Positions 50,432 through 59,462 of a stretch of 64,000 bases of DNA are shown one piece after another. A model generated the notes under the pieces. That model saw nothing but the letters and a program-made list of their open reading frames with translations, searched no databases and was not told the DNA's origin. This stretch comes from CAZRCG01 sp964598565 (lineage in GTDB: Bacteria > Bdellovibrionota > UBA2394), in contig CAZRCG010000002.1 in the NCBI GenBank assembly GCA_964598565.1, forward strand, positions 124,001 through 188,000, read 5' to 3'. A program made the position numbers and the translations under genes. How positions within the stretch are numbered: position 1 is the stretch's first letter; each line of letters opens with the position of its first letter.

Positions 50432-52744
50432 TTGTCGCGAACGCACCCCATACCAGAGGACGCCTGCGATCACTGCGGTTTACCGGCCGCCCAGTCGCGT
50501 TTCTGTTGTTTGGGATGCGAAACTGCCTGGAATATTCTGCAGTCCGCCGGGCTCCATCGCTACTACGACAACGCCGAGCCCTCTCAACGACCGGTCGTCG
50601 CGAAAGCACTGGCAGAGTGGGCGGCGCTAGATCATCCTGATTTTTTAAAGACCACCACCATCGTGGGCCTCAACGAATTCCACAGTCTCGTTCGAGAACA
50701 TAGTTTTTCAATTTACGGTATTCACTGCCTGGCCTGCTTGTGGTTGCTTGAAAATATTTCAAAACTCAATTCTCATGTCATCGAGTCTCGGTTGTTGAGC
50801 GACCAACAGACCCTTCGACTTCGATGGGTGGATGGCCCCCATCATTTAAGTCGAATTGCCTATGATCTGTCTCGAGTGGGCTATACTCTAAGCCCCGCCG
50901 AAGAGCTGCGATCGCGCCGACAGGCGAGTCGAAGCGAATGGCTTCGCATCGGGATTACGGGAGCTTTAGCTGCCGCCGTGATGCATCTTGGCCTCTACTT
51001 TCTTGGAGCCTGGGATGGTGGCGATCTATCAACAACCCATTCGACGATGAGTCACCCCATCGCGCAGATGCTCGGCTGGATATCCGCGCTTCTCACACTC
51101 CCTGTCATCACCTACGGAGCCTGGCCGTTCTATCGCTCGGCGTATTTTGCCCTACGCTTCAGAAAACTCTCTGCTGACTGGCTTATTAGCGTGGCTTTGA
51201 TCATCGGCTTTGTGGCGAGCCTCTGGGAAAGCCTTCAAGGCTCCATACACGTTTATTATGATTCGTTATCGATGATTGTTTTTTTGTTGCTCGTGGGAAG
51301 AAAGATTATTCAAGGAAGTCGTGATTATTTTTTAAAACCTCTCATTTTTGAAGCCAAGAAAATCGACGGCAACAAGCGCCAAGCAGTTCCAGCCTCTAGT
51401 CTGGTAGGGGGTGATCGCATTGAAGTCGCACCCGGAGAATTTGTTCCGACTTCCTGTCGCCTTGAGTCGAACGAAGCCTGGTGCGATATAAGCTCCATCA
51501 CCGGCGAAGCCCAACCACAGCGCTTCGTCGAAGGCCAAACGCTACCAGAAGGGGCGATCGCGTGTAGCACAACCATCATCGCCAAAGTGCTTCAGCGATC
51601 TACTTTGTCCACGACGTGGAGTGCCGCGGTTTTTAACTTTGATCAGAGGCGCCTTTCCCATCACGAACAGTGGTTCGTCATGTCCATTATGGTCGTCGCA
51701 TTTCTCGGATTCTGGATCCAGGGATCTCAAGTCGCCATCGCTATTTTGATCGTTGCTTGTCCGTGCGCTCTCGCCCTTTCTGAGCCCCTCGTGCTCGAAA
51801 GCCTACGCCGTCAGAGCGCCGCCAAAGGTATTCTTGTCGGCGCGCTTTCAAAGCTATGGAATTTTGTGCCGCCCACGTCATTTGTCTTCGATAAAACGGG
51901 CACACTCACTCAAGGCCATCTTGAAGTGTCCAACCAAGCTGAGCTCGTTGACAAGTTAGGGCCCTCTGAGCTCGATCGCTTATATTCGATGTGCGTACGA
52001 AGCGAGCATCCGCTTTCAAAGTCACTCGCCTTTGCCCTTAAAGATAGGGGCGCACAGTATAAAGATTATGACATTCATGAGGTTGCGGGCACGGGCCTTC
52101 GAAGTGATGGCTATGAACTCACACAAGGCGAAGTGTCAGCTTCCGAGGTGAGCAGTTTGTTCAAAAATAATGGTATTAATATTCTCCAAATACGCTACGA
52201 CGATTTTCTACGCCCTGAAGCTCCCGAAGCGCTACGTCAGCTCGTTGATTTGGGATACTCGATAAAACTTTTCTCAGGGGATAGAACAGCCTCTACCAAC
52301 GGATTTCTTCGAAAGCATGGTCTGCAGTTCAGCGACGTTCGCTCTGAACTTCGACCTCAAGAAAAAGCGCAGCACTTGGAAAATAGCGATGCCTTCGTGG
52401 GCGATGGCTTGAACGATCGAGAAGCTATGAAACACGCCGCTCTCAGCATCGGAATCACCGGCAGTGCAGAAAGCAATTTGAAGACCGCCGATATCTATTT
52501 GCAAAAGAAAGATCTGCGCCTCATCCCCGAGTGGATGGTCGCCATGCAACGGGCTCAGAAGACCATACGCCTTAATATAACGCTCTCGATCTTCTATAAT
52601 ATTGTCGCGATTAGCCTCGTCTTTATGGACGCGATTGGGCCCATTGTATGTGCCATCATCATGCCTCTTAGCTCTTTAAGCGTGTATCTTTTATCCCAAA
52701 AGAAATGCTATTTCGACGACGCAATCCCCCCTACGATAGGTTGA
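50432..52744 (+). CDS. ccoI: Copper-transporting P-type ATPase CcoI
   Basis: 770 residues from a TTG start with AGGAGG four bases upstream, a strong site that decides it. The N-terminus has a cysteine-rich metal domain (CDHCGLPAAQSRFCCLGC) and an HMA-like segment (YGIHCLACLWLLENIS). P-type motifs are VACPCALALSEPL, FDKTGTLTQGHL with the phosphorylated aspartate, and FVGDGLNDREAM. CcoI/FixI moves copper to the periplasm for cbb3 oxidase assembly. It is the last gene of the cco operon proper and overlaps the MFS gene by one base. Confidence 0.93.
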   Translation: MSRTHPIPEDACDHCGLPAAQSRFCCLGCETAWNILQSAGLHRYYDNAEPSQRPVVAKALAEWAALDHPDFLKTTTIVGLNEFHSLVREHSFSIYGIHCLACLWLLENISKLNSHVIESRLLSDQQTLRLRWVDGPHHLSRIAYDLSRVGYTLSPAEELRSRRQASRSEWLRIGITGALAAAVMHLGLYFLGAWDGGDLSTTHSTMSHPIAQMLGWISALLTLPVITYGAWPFYRSAYFALRFRKLSADWLISVALIIGFVASLWESLQGSIHVYYDSLSMIVFLLLVGRKIIQGSRDYFLKPLIFEAKKIDGNKRQAVPASSLVGGDRIEVAPGEFVPTSCRLESNEAWCDISSITGEAQPQRFVEGQTLPEGAIACSTTIIAKVLQRSTLSTTWSAAVFNFDQRRLSHHEQWFVMSIMVVAFLGFWIQGSQVAIAILIVACPCALALSEPLVLESLRRQSAAKGILVGALSKLWNFVPPTSFVFDKTGTLTQGHLEVSNQAELVDKLGPSELDRLYSMCVRSEHPLSKSLAFALKDRGAQYKDYDIHEVAGTGLRSDGYELTQGEVSASEVSSLFKNNGINILQIRYDDFLRPEAPEALRQLVDLGYSIKLFSGDRTASTNGFLRKHGLQFSDVRSELRPQEKAQHLENSDAFVGDGLNDREAMKHAALSIGITGSAESNLKTADIYLQKKDLRLIPEWMVAMQRAQKTIRLNITLSIFYNIVAISLVFMDAIGPIVCAIIMPLSSLSVYLLSQKKCYFDDAIPPTIG

Positions 52745-54018
52745 TGAGAAGGAGGGCTCAGTGGTCATGGATTGCAATTGACATCGGCAACTCTGCCTTT
52801 GCAACCACAATTTTAGCGGCCCTCTTTCCAGCAACCTTACCTCATTTGGTTCCAAAAGAAGGAGTTCAGGGTCCCTTTGGGGTCGTCTTCGACGCGTTAA
52901 GCCTATGGAGTTATAGTGTTGCGCTGAGTGTGGGACTCACGTTGCTTTTGGCGCCCATCATGGGTCGATGGGCTGATCGAACCCGCCACCGAAAATCGTT
53001 CTTTCTGGGATTTTCGACTCTCGGAATAGTGGGCACCTGGAATTTAGCCTGGAGCGATACCTGGGCGCCAGCTCTCTGTTTTTTTATCCTCGCCAATATC
53101 GGTTTTGTGATAAGCAATATTTTTTGCAACGCTCTTCTTTCCTCCGTTGCAGACAAATCAGAGTGGCACCATCTTTCCCTTAAAGGCTATGCCTGGGGTT
53201 ACCTCGGCGGAGGCCTCTTGTTAGGACTTCAGCTATTGGCTCTAAAATCGCCTGAAAGTTTCGGACTCAGCAGCACTCAAGAAATACTGCCCTACTGCTT
53301 TGCTTCGGTAGCGCTGTGGTGGGCCATCTATATAATTCCGGCGGCACTCTTTCTGCCCTCCTGTCGCTCGGCAGCGGCTGCCTCAGAATCCGAACCTGCC
53401 CTACCCGCGTGGAAGCAGTGGTATTCGACCCTGCGAGATATTGTAAAAACGAGGCATTTAGCGCTCTTCATGTTGAGCTTCGCTCTTTTTAACGAAGGCA
53501 TTCAAACGGTCATCGCCATGTCATCTATTTATGGCAAAGAAGTGTTGGGTCTCGAGACGCAGGCACTCATTCAAACGTTTCTGGTTATTCAGTTACTAGG
53601 CTTTCCTTGTAGTCTCGCCATGAACCATCTCGTTCGCCGCCTGGGAGCCTACCAATCACTTATTGCTGTGCTCATCGTCTGGATGCTGATCGTGTCTTTT
53701 GGATTTTTTATGACAACAGCTCAAGATTTTCTCATTATGGGCGTTTCAGTTGCGGTCGTGCTTGGCGTTTCGCAAGCCCTGCCTCGATCGATATTTCAGT
53801 CTCTACTTCCAGAGGGCAGAGAGGCTGAGTTTTTTAGCTTCTTTTCGCTATCAGGAAAAATGACCTCCGTCTTAGGCCCCTTACTCTTTGGACTCATCCG
53901 ACAAATAACTGGCGACTCTCGTCTCTCGTTACTGTCACTCCTGGCATTCTTTGCCTTAGGCCTCGTGGTGCTATTGCAGATTCCCAGAAGACAGGGCGCC
54001 GTCTTTTCCTTAAGATAG
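52744..54018 (+). CDS. UMF1-family MFS transporter
   Basis: 424 residues from the ATG at 52744, which shares a base with the ccoI stop (TGATG). Twelve membrane helices. The family signature is seen in WSWIAIDIGNSAFATTILAAL and in GRWADRTRHRKSFFLGFSTL, matching the UMF1 (Atg22-like) branch of the major facilitator superfamily. Eukaryotic Atg22 exports amino acids from vacuoles; bacterial substrates are not known. A longer start at 52705 lies inside ccoI and is unlikely. The tight spacing suggests it is transcribed with the cco genes. Confidence 0.85.
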   Translation: MRRRAQWSWIAIDIGNSAFATTILAALFPATLPHLVPKEGVQGPFGVVFDALSLWSYSVALSVGLTLLLAPIMGRWADRTRHRKSFFLGFSTLGIVGTWNLAWSDTWAPALCFFILANIGFVISNIFCNALLSSVADKSEWHHLSLKGYAWGYLGGGLLLGLQLLALKSPESFGLSSTQEILPYCFASVALWWAIYIIPAALFLPSCRSAAAASESEPALPAWKQWYSTLRDIVKTRHLALFMLSFALFNEGIQTVIAMSSIYGKEVLGLETQALIQTFLVIQLLGFPCSLAMNHLVRRLGAYQSLIAVLIVWMLIVSFGFFMTTAQDFLIMGVSVAVVLGVSQALPRSIFQSLLPEGREAEFFSFFSLSGKMTSVLGPLLFGLIRQITGDSRLSLLSLLAFFALGLVVLLQIPRRQGAVFSLR

Positions 54019-54023
54019 GTTTC

Positions 54024-55712
54024 ATGGGGATCATTCATAAATCTATCGTGGGGGGACTTCTCTTAGGAGTCGCGTTTCTGGGGCCATCTTGCAAACGAAA
54101 GGTATCCTCGACAACAACTTTCCAGGGAAAAGCCTCCGATCTCGCCGAGCCAGTGAAGAACGATAGACTGGTCCTATGGCTTCAAGCTAATCCTCAGACG
54201 CTCAATCCCATAACTGCGAGTGATGCCTACTCCAGCTCTATCACTCGAAGTGTATTTGACAGCTTACTTCGCTACGATACGTTTACCGGTGAGCCGGAGG
54301 GCCTTATTGCAAGTTCTTGGACTATCTCTGATGATGGTCTGACCTATGTTTTTAAACTTCGTGAAAATATTCTCTTCCATGATGGCGCGCCTCTCACGGC
54401 CGAAGACGTGAAATTTTCATTCGATTTAATAAAAAATCCTAAGGTGGATGCGGCTCATCTTCAAAACTATTTTGCTAGCCTGGAAAGCGTGACTGTTAAA
54501 GATCAATATACGGTCGAGTTCAAACTTAAATCAAAATACTTTAGGCATCTCATTATGTTGGGCTTGGCAGAGATTCTGCCAAAACATATCTATAGCAAGG
54601 GCAATTTTAATACGCATCCGAATAATCGAAATCCTATCGGCTCAGGCCCGTATCAATTTGTTCGATGGGATAATGGGCGAAGCATTCAATTAAAGCGATT
54701 TAATCGCTACTGGGGCGATCAAGACAATCACTTCAAAAACTTTAATAATTTTAAAGAGGTTTTGTATCGGATTATCTTAGACGATCGTGTCGCCCTTATG
54801 GCGCTTCGAAAGAAAGAGATTGATACTTTGACCCCCACTCCCTTCATGTGGGTAAACGATTTAACATCTCCTGAAGTAGAAAAAAATTTTTATAAGTTGA
54901 AATATACGACCAACGACGGCAATGGTTACCGCTTCATCGGATGGAATTTGACCCATCCTCTTTTTGAATCGAAGAGCGTTCGTCAAGCCCTGGCATATGC
55001 CATGCCACGCGATCTCATTAACGAAAAACTTTACAAGGGACTTCTAATTCCTTCCATTGGACCCTTCCCTAAAGGTTCCGATAAAGCCGACCCTGCATTA
55101 GAGCCGTATCCTTACGATACAAAGAAGGCCTCCACCTTACTCGCCGAAGAAGGCTGGCAAGACTCTGACAAAGACGGCCTGCTCGATAAGAACGGTAAAA
55201 CCTTTACATTTGAGTTGATTTTTGGCTCGGGCAGTCCCGAAGTGGAACGGATCGTGCTCATTTACCAACAGAGTCTCAAAGAAATCGGTATCGACATGAA
55301 GATACGGATGCTCGAGTGGACCGTACTCCTCAAACAGATTGATGAAAAAAAATTCGATGCTCTCATGATGGCTTGGGGATCATCACTGGATTCCGACCCC
55401 TATCAAATTTGGCACTCCAGCCAATCTGTTCCAGGGGGAAGCAATCGTGTGAGTTTCCACCATGAACGTGTCGATACCATCTTGGCACTTGCCAGAGAAA
55501 CTCTCGATCGTGAAAAGCGCAACGAACTGTATCGAGAGTTTAGTCGTATCATCGCTGACGAAAGCCCCTATCTCTTTTTGTTTGAGAGACCCTCTCTACT
55601 GCTTGTCGACCGCCGAATTCAGAATGTGGAGCCCTTGGGCCGCTTAGGCTCTGACTCTTCTCGCTGGTTTGTACCTCTGGGTATGGAACGAATTAAGAAC
55701 TTAGAAAACTAA
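54024..55712 (+). CDS. Peptide-binding lipoprotein of an ABC importer
   Basis: 562 residues. A lipoprotein signal with lipobox LGPSC (SIVGGLLLGVAFLGPSC) anchors an SBP_bac_5 domain. Recognisable segments are NPQTLNPITASDAYSSSI near the start, then GLTYVFKLRENILFHDGAPL and PLTAEDVKFSFDLIK, with RQALAYAMPRDLINEKLYKG further on. The family binds oligopeptides, dipeptides or nickel; the ligand cannot be fixed. It is the first of three genes encoding an importer, with a permease starting at its stop codon. Peptide uptake would suit a proteolytic predator. Confidence 0.93.
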   Translation: MGIIHKSIVGGLLLGVAFLGPSCKRKVSSTTTFQGKASDLAEPVKNDRLVLWLQANPQTLNPITASDAYSSSITRSVFDSLLRYDTFTGEPEGLIASSWTISDDGLTYVFKLRENILFHDGAPLTAEDVKFSFDLIKNPKVDAAHLQNYFASLESVTVKDQYTVEFKLKSKYFRHLIMLGLAEILPKHIYSKGNFNTHPNNRNPIGSGPYQFVRWDNGRSIQLKRFNRYWGDQDNHFKNFNNFKEVLYRIILDDRVALMALRKKEIDTLTPTPFMWVNDLTSPEVEKNFYKLKYTTNDGNGYRFIGWNLTHPLFESKSVRQALAYAMPRDLINEKLYKGLLIPSIGPFPKGSDKADPALEPYPYDTKKASTLLAEEGWQDSDKDGLLDKNGKTFTFELIFGSGSPEVERIVLIYQQSLKEIGIDMKIRMLEWTVLLKQIDEKKFDALMMAWGSSLDSDPYQIWHSSQSVPGGSNRVSFHHERVDTILALARETLDREKRNELYREFSRIIADESPYLFLFERPSLLLVDRRIQNVEPLGRLGSDSSRWFVPLGMERIKNLEN

Positions 55713-56725
55713 TGGCTTCGTATATTGCAAAGAGAATTCTGCTCTTAGTCTTTACGCTGTGGGGAGTCACAGCAATTTCTTTTGCCATCATCCAGCTTGC
55801 CCCCGGATCACCCCTCGAGATGAAATTGCGTGCCGATCCGGGTGGAGGCTTGGGCGATCAGTCTGGGCTCTCACAAGAAGCTCGCGAGCAATTGAAGAAG
55901 CTTTATCATTTAGATAGACCCCTCTTTGAACGCTATCTCTTGTGGCTGGGAGATATTGTCCGTCTTGATTTCGGAAAATCGTTCAGTGACCACCGGCCCG
56001 TGCTCGATAAAATTAGCGAGCGACTGCCCGTATCAATTACCTTTGGTATCTCAGCGATTCTTGTCGCACTACTCATTGGTATTCCACTCGGCTTGTTAGC
56101 TTCTGCGAAACAAGGAACCTGGATAGACCGAGGCATTTCATTTTTTACCGTGAGCCTCTATGCCATGCCCACCTATGTGCTCGGTATTCTTCTGCTCACG
56201 TTCTTAGGGGGTGGCGAATTTTTAGATTGGTTCCCCATCTACGGCATTCAGTCAGACGACTACGATCGACTCGATTTTTGGAGCAAAGTTGGCGACCGCC
56301 TACATCACTTTATTCTACCGGGGCTCTGTTATTGCATCGGCTCCCTTGCCTTCATCACCGAGCAGCAGCGCGCCAGCATGCTCGAAGCGCTACATCAAGA
56401 TTATATCCGTACCGCCAGAGCCAAGGGCCTTTCAGAAACGGTCGTCTACTGGAAACACGCTTTTCGTAATGCGCTGATTCCAATTGTTACTATTATGGGC
56501 GGAATGATTCCGGCCATCTTGGGCGGCGGCGTGATTATTGAAAGTCTTTTTTCCGTGCCGGGTTTAGGTCTTCTTTCTTATCAGGCGATTTTAGAACGAG
56601 ACTATCCCGTGATCATGGCCAACTTCACCATCACAGGATTTCTGACTCTCCTCGGCCTCTTCTTTTCAGATATCCTCTATGTCTTGGTCGATCCTCGTAT
56701 TGATTTTGAGGACCTAAACTCATGA
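55712..56725 (+). CDS. DppB/OppB-type ABC transporter permease
   Basis: 337 residues with six membrane helices. It has the family start (YIAKRILLLVFTLWGVTAIS, FAIIQLAPGSP) and the EAA motif that contacts the ATPase (YIRTARAKGLSETVVYWKHA). It shares one base with the binding-protein gene and overlaps the next permease by ATGA, so the three are coupled. Confidence 0.93.
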   Translation: MASYIAKRILLLVFTLWGVTAISFAIIQLAPGSPLEMKLRADPGGGLGDQSGLSQEAREQLKKLYHLDRPLFERYLLWLGDIVRLDFGKSFSDHRPVLDKISERLPVSITFGISAILVALLIGIPLGLLASAKQGTWIDRGISFFTVSLYAMPTYVLGILLLTFLGGGEFLDWFPIYGIQSDDYDRLDFWSKVGDRLHHFILPGLCYCIGSLAFITEQQRASMLEALHQDYIRTARAKGLSETVVYWKHAFRNALIPIVTIMGGMIPAILGGGVIIESLFSVPGLGLLSYQAILERDYPVIMANFTITGFLTLLGLFFSDILYVLVDPRIDFEDLNS

Positions 56726-57636
56726 ATGCAGCGTCTACATCTACGCTATGGAGGCCTTCCGTATTTAAGGTAGTGACTTGTTTTCTCGCGGCCGTTGCCT
56801 TTCTTGCCTTTTCGGCCCCTTTGTGGATGGGGGAAAATTCTTGGCTTACCCTTTATCCCTACGGACCCGACACGCCCTCTATTTTGACATCTCAGATTTT
56901 CGCAAGCCCCGGCGACCATTGGCTAGGTACCGACCGAGTGGGTCGGGATGTCTTCGCCCTCATTTTATTTGGAATTCGAAACTCCTTTTTGTTTTCGCTC
57001 GCCGTGGTATCGACCTGCGCCGTCATTGGTACCTTGTTGGGAGGTCTTATGGGTATGGCGGGGGGACGCATCGATATGCTGCTCAGTCGCTTTCTCGAAA
57101 TCGTCGCCAATTTTCCTGTCTTCTTTCTGCAACTCACTCTGCTGGCGTTTTTTGACCGCGGCTATGGCATCTTATTTTTTGTCATGATTTTTTCAGGGTG
57201 GATTCCCTATACTAGACTCACCCGGGCCGAATTTTTGAAAATTAGGAAACAAGATTATATTGCGGCAGCCCAAGTGCTCGGCGCCTCAAAATTGAGAATT
57301 TTCTTCAGACATTTACTTCCTAACGGTTGGGCGCCCTCGCTCATTTATATTCCGTTTGATTTTTCGTCGACGATCGTCAGTCTAGGAGCCCTATCGTTTC
57401 TTGGATTTGGCGAACCCATCAACGTGCCCTCGCTCGGAGAGCTGATGAATCAGGCTCGAGAAAATTTTCAAAGTGCGTGGTGGATCGCATTCTTTCCGAG
57501 CATCACCTTATTTCTAATGACGCTCGCTCTGATTTTATTCGGCACCAGCCTGCGAGATCGTCTCGATCCAAAGGCCGCTAGTCTCGCTACGGCTACCTCT
57601 CTCAACTCCGACAACGTTGTATCCCCGGACAAATAG
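56722..57636 (+). CDS. DppC/OppC-type ABC transporter permease
   Basis: 304 residues with five or six membrane helices. Typical blocks are HWLGTDRVGRDVFALILFG, the EAA loop with KQDYIAAAQVLGASKLRIFF, and LGALSFLGFGEP. It would pair with the preceding DppB-like permease. No DppD/DppF ATPase gene follows; rnpB comes next on the other strand. The ATPases must be supplied from elsewhere. Confidence 0.93.
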   Translation: MNAASTSTLWRPSVFKVVTCFLAAVAFLAFSAPLWMGENSWLTLYPYGPDTPSILTSQIFASPGDHWLGTDRVGRDVFALILFGIRNSFLFSLAVVSTCAVIGTLLGGLMGMAGGRIDMLLSRFLEIVANFPVFFLQLTLLAFFDRGYGILFFVMIFSGWIPYTRLTRAEFLKIRKQDYIAAAQVLGASKLRIFFRHLLPNGWAPSLIYIPFDFSSTIVSLGALSFLGFGEPINVPSLGELMNQARENFQSAWWIAFFPSITLFLMTLALILFGTSLRDRLDPKAASLATATSLNSDNVVSPDK

Positions 57637-57773
57637 ATTTTATTGTCTGACCCATCAAATCGCCTATCCCCCACCCAAAGAAACCCAACTGCTCCGTCAC
57701 TTACGCGCCCGGCTCGGGAGAATCCACAACTTCGATCGCTCTTAAATTCGAGACCATCGTGAAAAAGAAAAAA

Positions 57774-58260
57774 GAAGATAAGGGCTATAAGCCGGGTTCT
57801 GTTCGAAGTTTTATCTTCGCAGCGATCATCAATCTGGGAGAGTCGTTACCGACTCCCTCTAGCAACCGACCATCGTTCCCAACTACTCTCTTGCCAACCG
57901 CGGAGCAGCCGACGTAGCGAGCTTGCCACGCATAGACTCACGCCTATCGAAACGAACCTTGGTTTTGCACCCCATAGGGTTTAGCGCGATTGTAGTCACC
58001 TACAAAAGCCGTGAGCTCTTACCTCACGATTTCAACCTTACCTGATCCTCGTGAAAGGCCATTGGCGGTGTATTTTCTGTGCCACTTTCCGTATCGCATC
58101 AAACTTTTTCAAATCCAATACGACCCAGGCCGTTAGCCTGTATGGTAGCTCTCACTTGACTCTCATTTCTTGTCGAAAAGAGAACTCAAATTTGGTGCCC
58201 GGACTTTCCTCTATGAACAATCCAAAAGATTTTTCACAGCGATCGCCCACCCTTATCTTC
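57774..58260 (-). ncRNA. rnpB: RNase P RNA
   Basis: The minus strand holds the conserved bacterial RNase P cores: GAGGAAAGTCCGGGC near the 5' end (about 58201-58216), ACAGAAAATACACCGCC (about 58066-58082), the AGGTAAG...GAGGTAAGAG block (about 58008-58045), and ACAGAACCCGGCTTATA at the 3' end (about 57785-57801). The ends pair as helix P1 (GAAGATAAGGG with CCCTTATCTTC), which sets both boundaries. About 487 nt is somewhat longer than the usual 350-450, the extra length probably being in peripheral helices. A U-rich run follows the 3' end. Confidence 0.95.
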
Positions 58261-58272
58261 TTATTATCTAGA

Positions 58273-58300
58273 AGTATCAAACCCAGAAGGATAAGTTCAA
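58273..58300 (-). promoter_or_regulatory. Sigma-70-type promoter of rnpB
   Basis: On the minus strand, TTGAAC (58295-58300) and GATACT (58273-58278) are spaced by 16 bp. Transcription would start within a few bases of the P1 helix of the RNase P RNA. Confidence 0.6.
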
Positions 58301-58347
58301 TACCTTTTAAATATTTACTTAAATATCAGCCGTTTAGTGGAAGCGTT

Positions 58348-59112
58348 CTAGGCACTTGCCCGTGATTCCTGCGATTCCGTACCCTCAATTTCTGAAGGGC
58401 ACAGAATTCGCGAACAGGACGGACACGTCAAAATCTGTTCCATCTTCTCAAGTTGAATCGCCAACTGAGGAGGGACCGCCACGAAGCACCCTCCGCAGAG
58501 CAAGTTATTCACAATCGCGATTCCGTTACCGCGCCGAATTCGCTGCACACGCTCGTAAATTCCAAAAACTTCTTCCTCAACCAAAGAAATATGAGCCGCT
58601 CGTGTAGTTTCCAGTTGAGCGATGGATTCTTGAATACCAAGGACTCTTGCCTTCTCACTATCTATTGATGTTTTCCATGCTAGTTCGAGCTCTTCCAGTA
58701 TCTTCACCTTTTGCTCCAGAGCCGCTTGCCGCTCTGCAGCAATTTTCTGCTTCTCTTCCAAAGCTTTGGTCATTTCTTGCATCTTACGCTGCAAATTTTC
58801 AAAATCTTTAGTAGCGCCAAACTCTTCCTTCGTATTTCTGAGCTCACGTTTACGAGTTTCAGATCTCTTCAGATCTTCTTGAAAAGTCAGATTTCTCAGT
58901 TCGAGCGAACGTCTTTCGCGATCGATCTCTTTAAATGCCTTGTCTGCCAGACGCTGGGCCTTTCGAGCCTCTTCCAATTTCGCCTGAAGCTCTGCCACTT
59001 GGGGGGGCAAGGATTTCTCATCGCTACGCAATTTAAATATTTGGCCATCGATTGTCTGAAGCTCAAGGAGCGCCTTGATGGACTGTCTAATTTTCTCTGG
59101 ACTCAAGCTCAT
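58348..59112 (-). CDS. Zinc-ribbon coiled-coil protein (COG1579-like)
   Basis: 254 residues. The first 170 or so form a long coiled coil (for example LEARKAQRLADKAFKEID-like heptads). The C-terminus holds a C4 zinc ribbon: CGGCFVAVPPQLAI, then ILTCPSCSRILCP. This is the COG1579/zf-RING_7 layout. Homologues are widespread but functionally unassigned; nucleic acid binding is a common guess. It lies just upstream of rnpB on the same strand, as often seen in deltaproteobacterial genomes, though separately promoted. Confidence 0.8.
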   Translation of the reverse strand: MSLSPEKIRQSIKALLELQTIDGQIFKLRSDEKSLPPQVAELQAKLEEARKAQRLADKAFKEIDRERRSLELRNLTFQEDLKRSETRKRELRNTKEEFGATKDFENLQRKMQEMTKALEEKQKIAAERQAALEQKVKILEELELAWKTSIDSEKARVLGIQESIAQLETTRAAHISLVEEEVFGIYERVQRIRRGNGIAIVNNLLCGGCFVAVPPQLAIQLEKMEQILTCPSCSRILCPSEIEGTESQESRASA

Positions 59113-59178
59113 CGTTAGGTCCTCCTCACAATATTTATCGTAATAAAATCATCCTATGTCACGGAAATAAAATACTAC

Positions 59179-59206
59179 TTGGACCGCCCTCAAAAGCGAT
59201 TACAAT
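59179..59206 (+). promoter_or_regulatory. Sigma-70-type promoter of the tRNA gene
   Basis: TTGGAC (59179-59184) and TACAAT (59201-59206) with a 16-bp spacer lie about 50 bp upstream of the mature tRNA, giving a short 5' leader for RNase P to remove. Confidence 0.6.
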
Positions 59207-59256
59207 GGCCCCTGGTCAGTAAATTGTGTCGATGCTTCAATGGTTTCGCCACATGG

Positions 59257-59330
59257 GGGCCCATAGCTCAGTTGGTTAGAGCAGCCGGCTCATAACCGGT
59301 AGGTCCCAGGTTCAAGTCCTGGTGGGCCCA
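59257..59330 (+). tRNA. tRNA with CAT anticodon (elongator Met most likely, Ile2 possible)
   Basis: A 74-nt cloverleaf: acceptor stem GGGCCCA with TGGGCCC, D arm containing AGCTCAGTTGGTTAGAGC, anticodon loop CTCATAA, and T arm with GGTTCAAGTCC. The paired first base argues against initiator tRNA. CAT reads Met, or Ile if the C is modified to lysidine; the sequence does not settle this. CCA is not encoded after the discriminator A. Confidence 0.92.
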
Positions 59331-59462
59331 CATTTGTTTTGTCAGTCTTTTTGTCTCATTCTTCATTGTGCGGCGATGCTAGGGTTCATGGCCATTACAG
59401 GCCTACTCACCCTGCGCTTCTCGCGAGCCTCGATTGAGACAACCAGACTCGCAACTGTGTGG

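Noticed and set aside
58051..58365. Open frame of about 100 codons on the plus strand
   Set aside because: It lies antisense to rnpB and its promoter; the conserved RNA cores explain the sequence.
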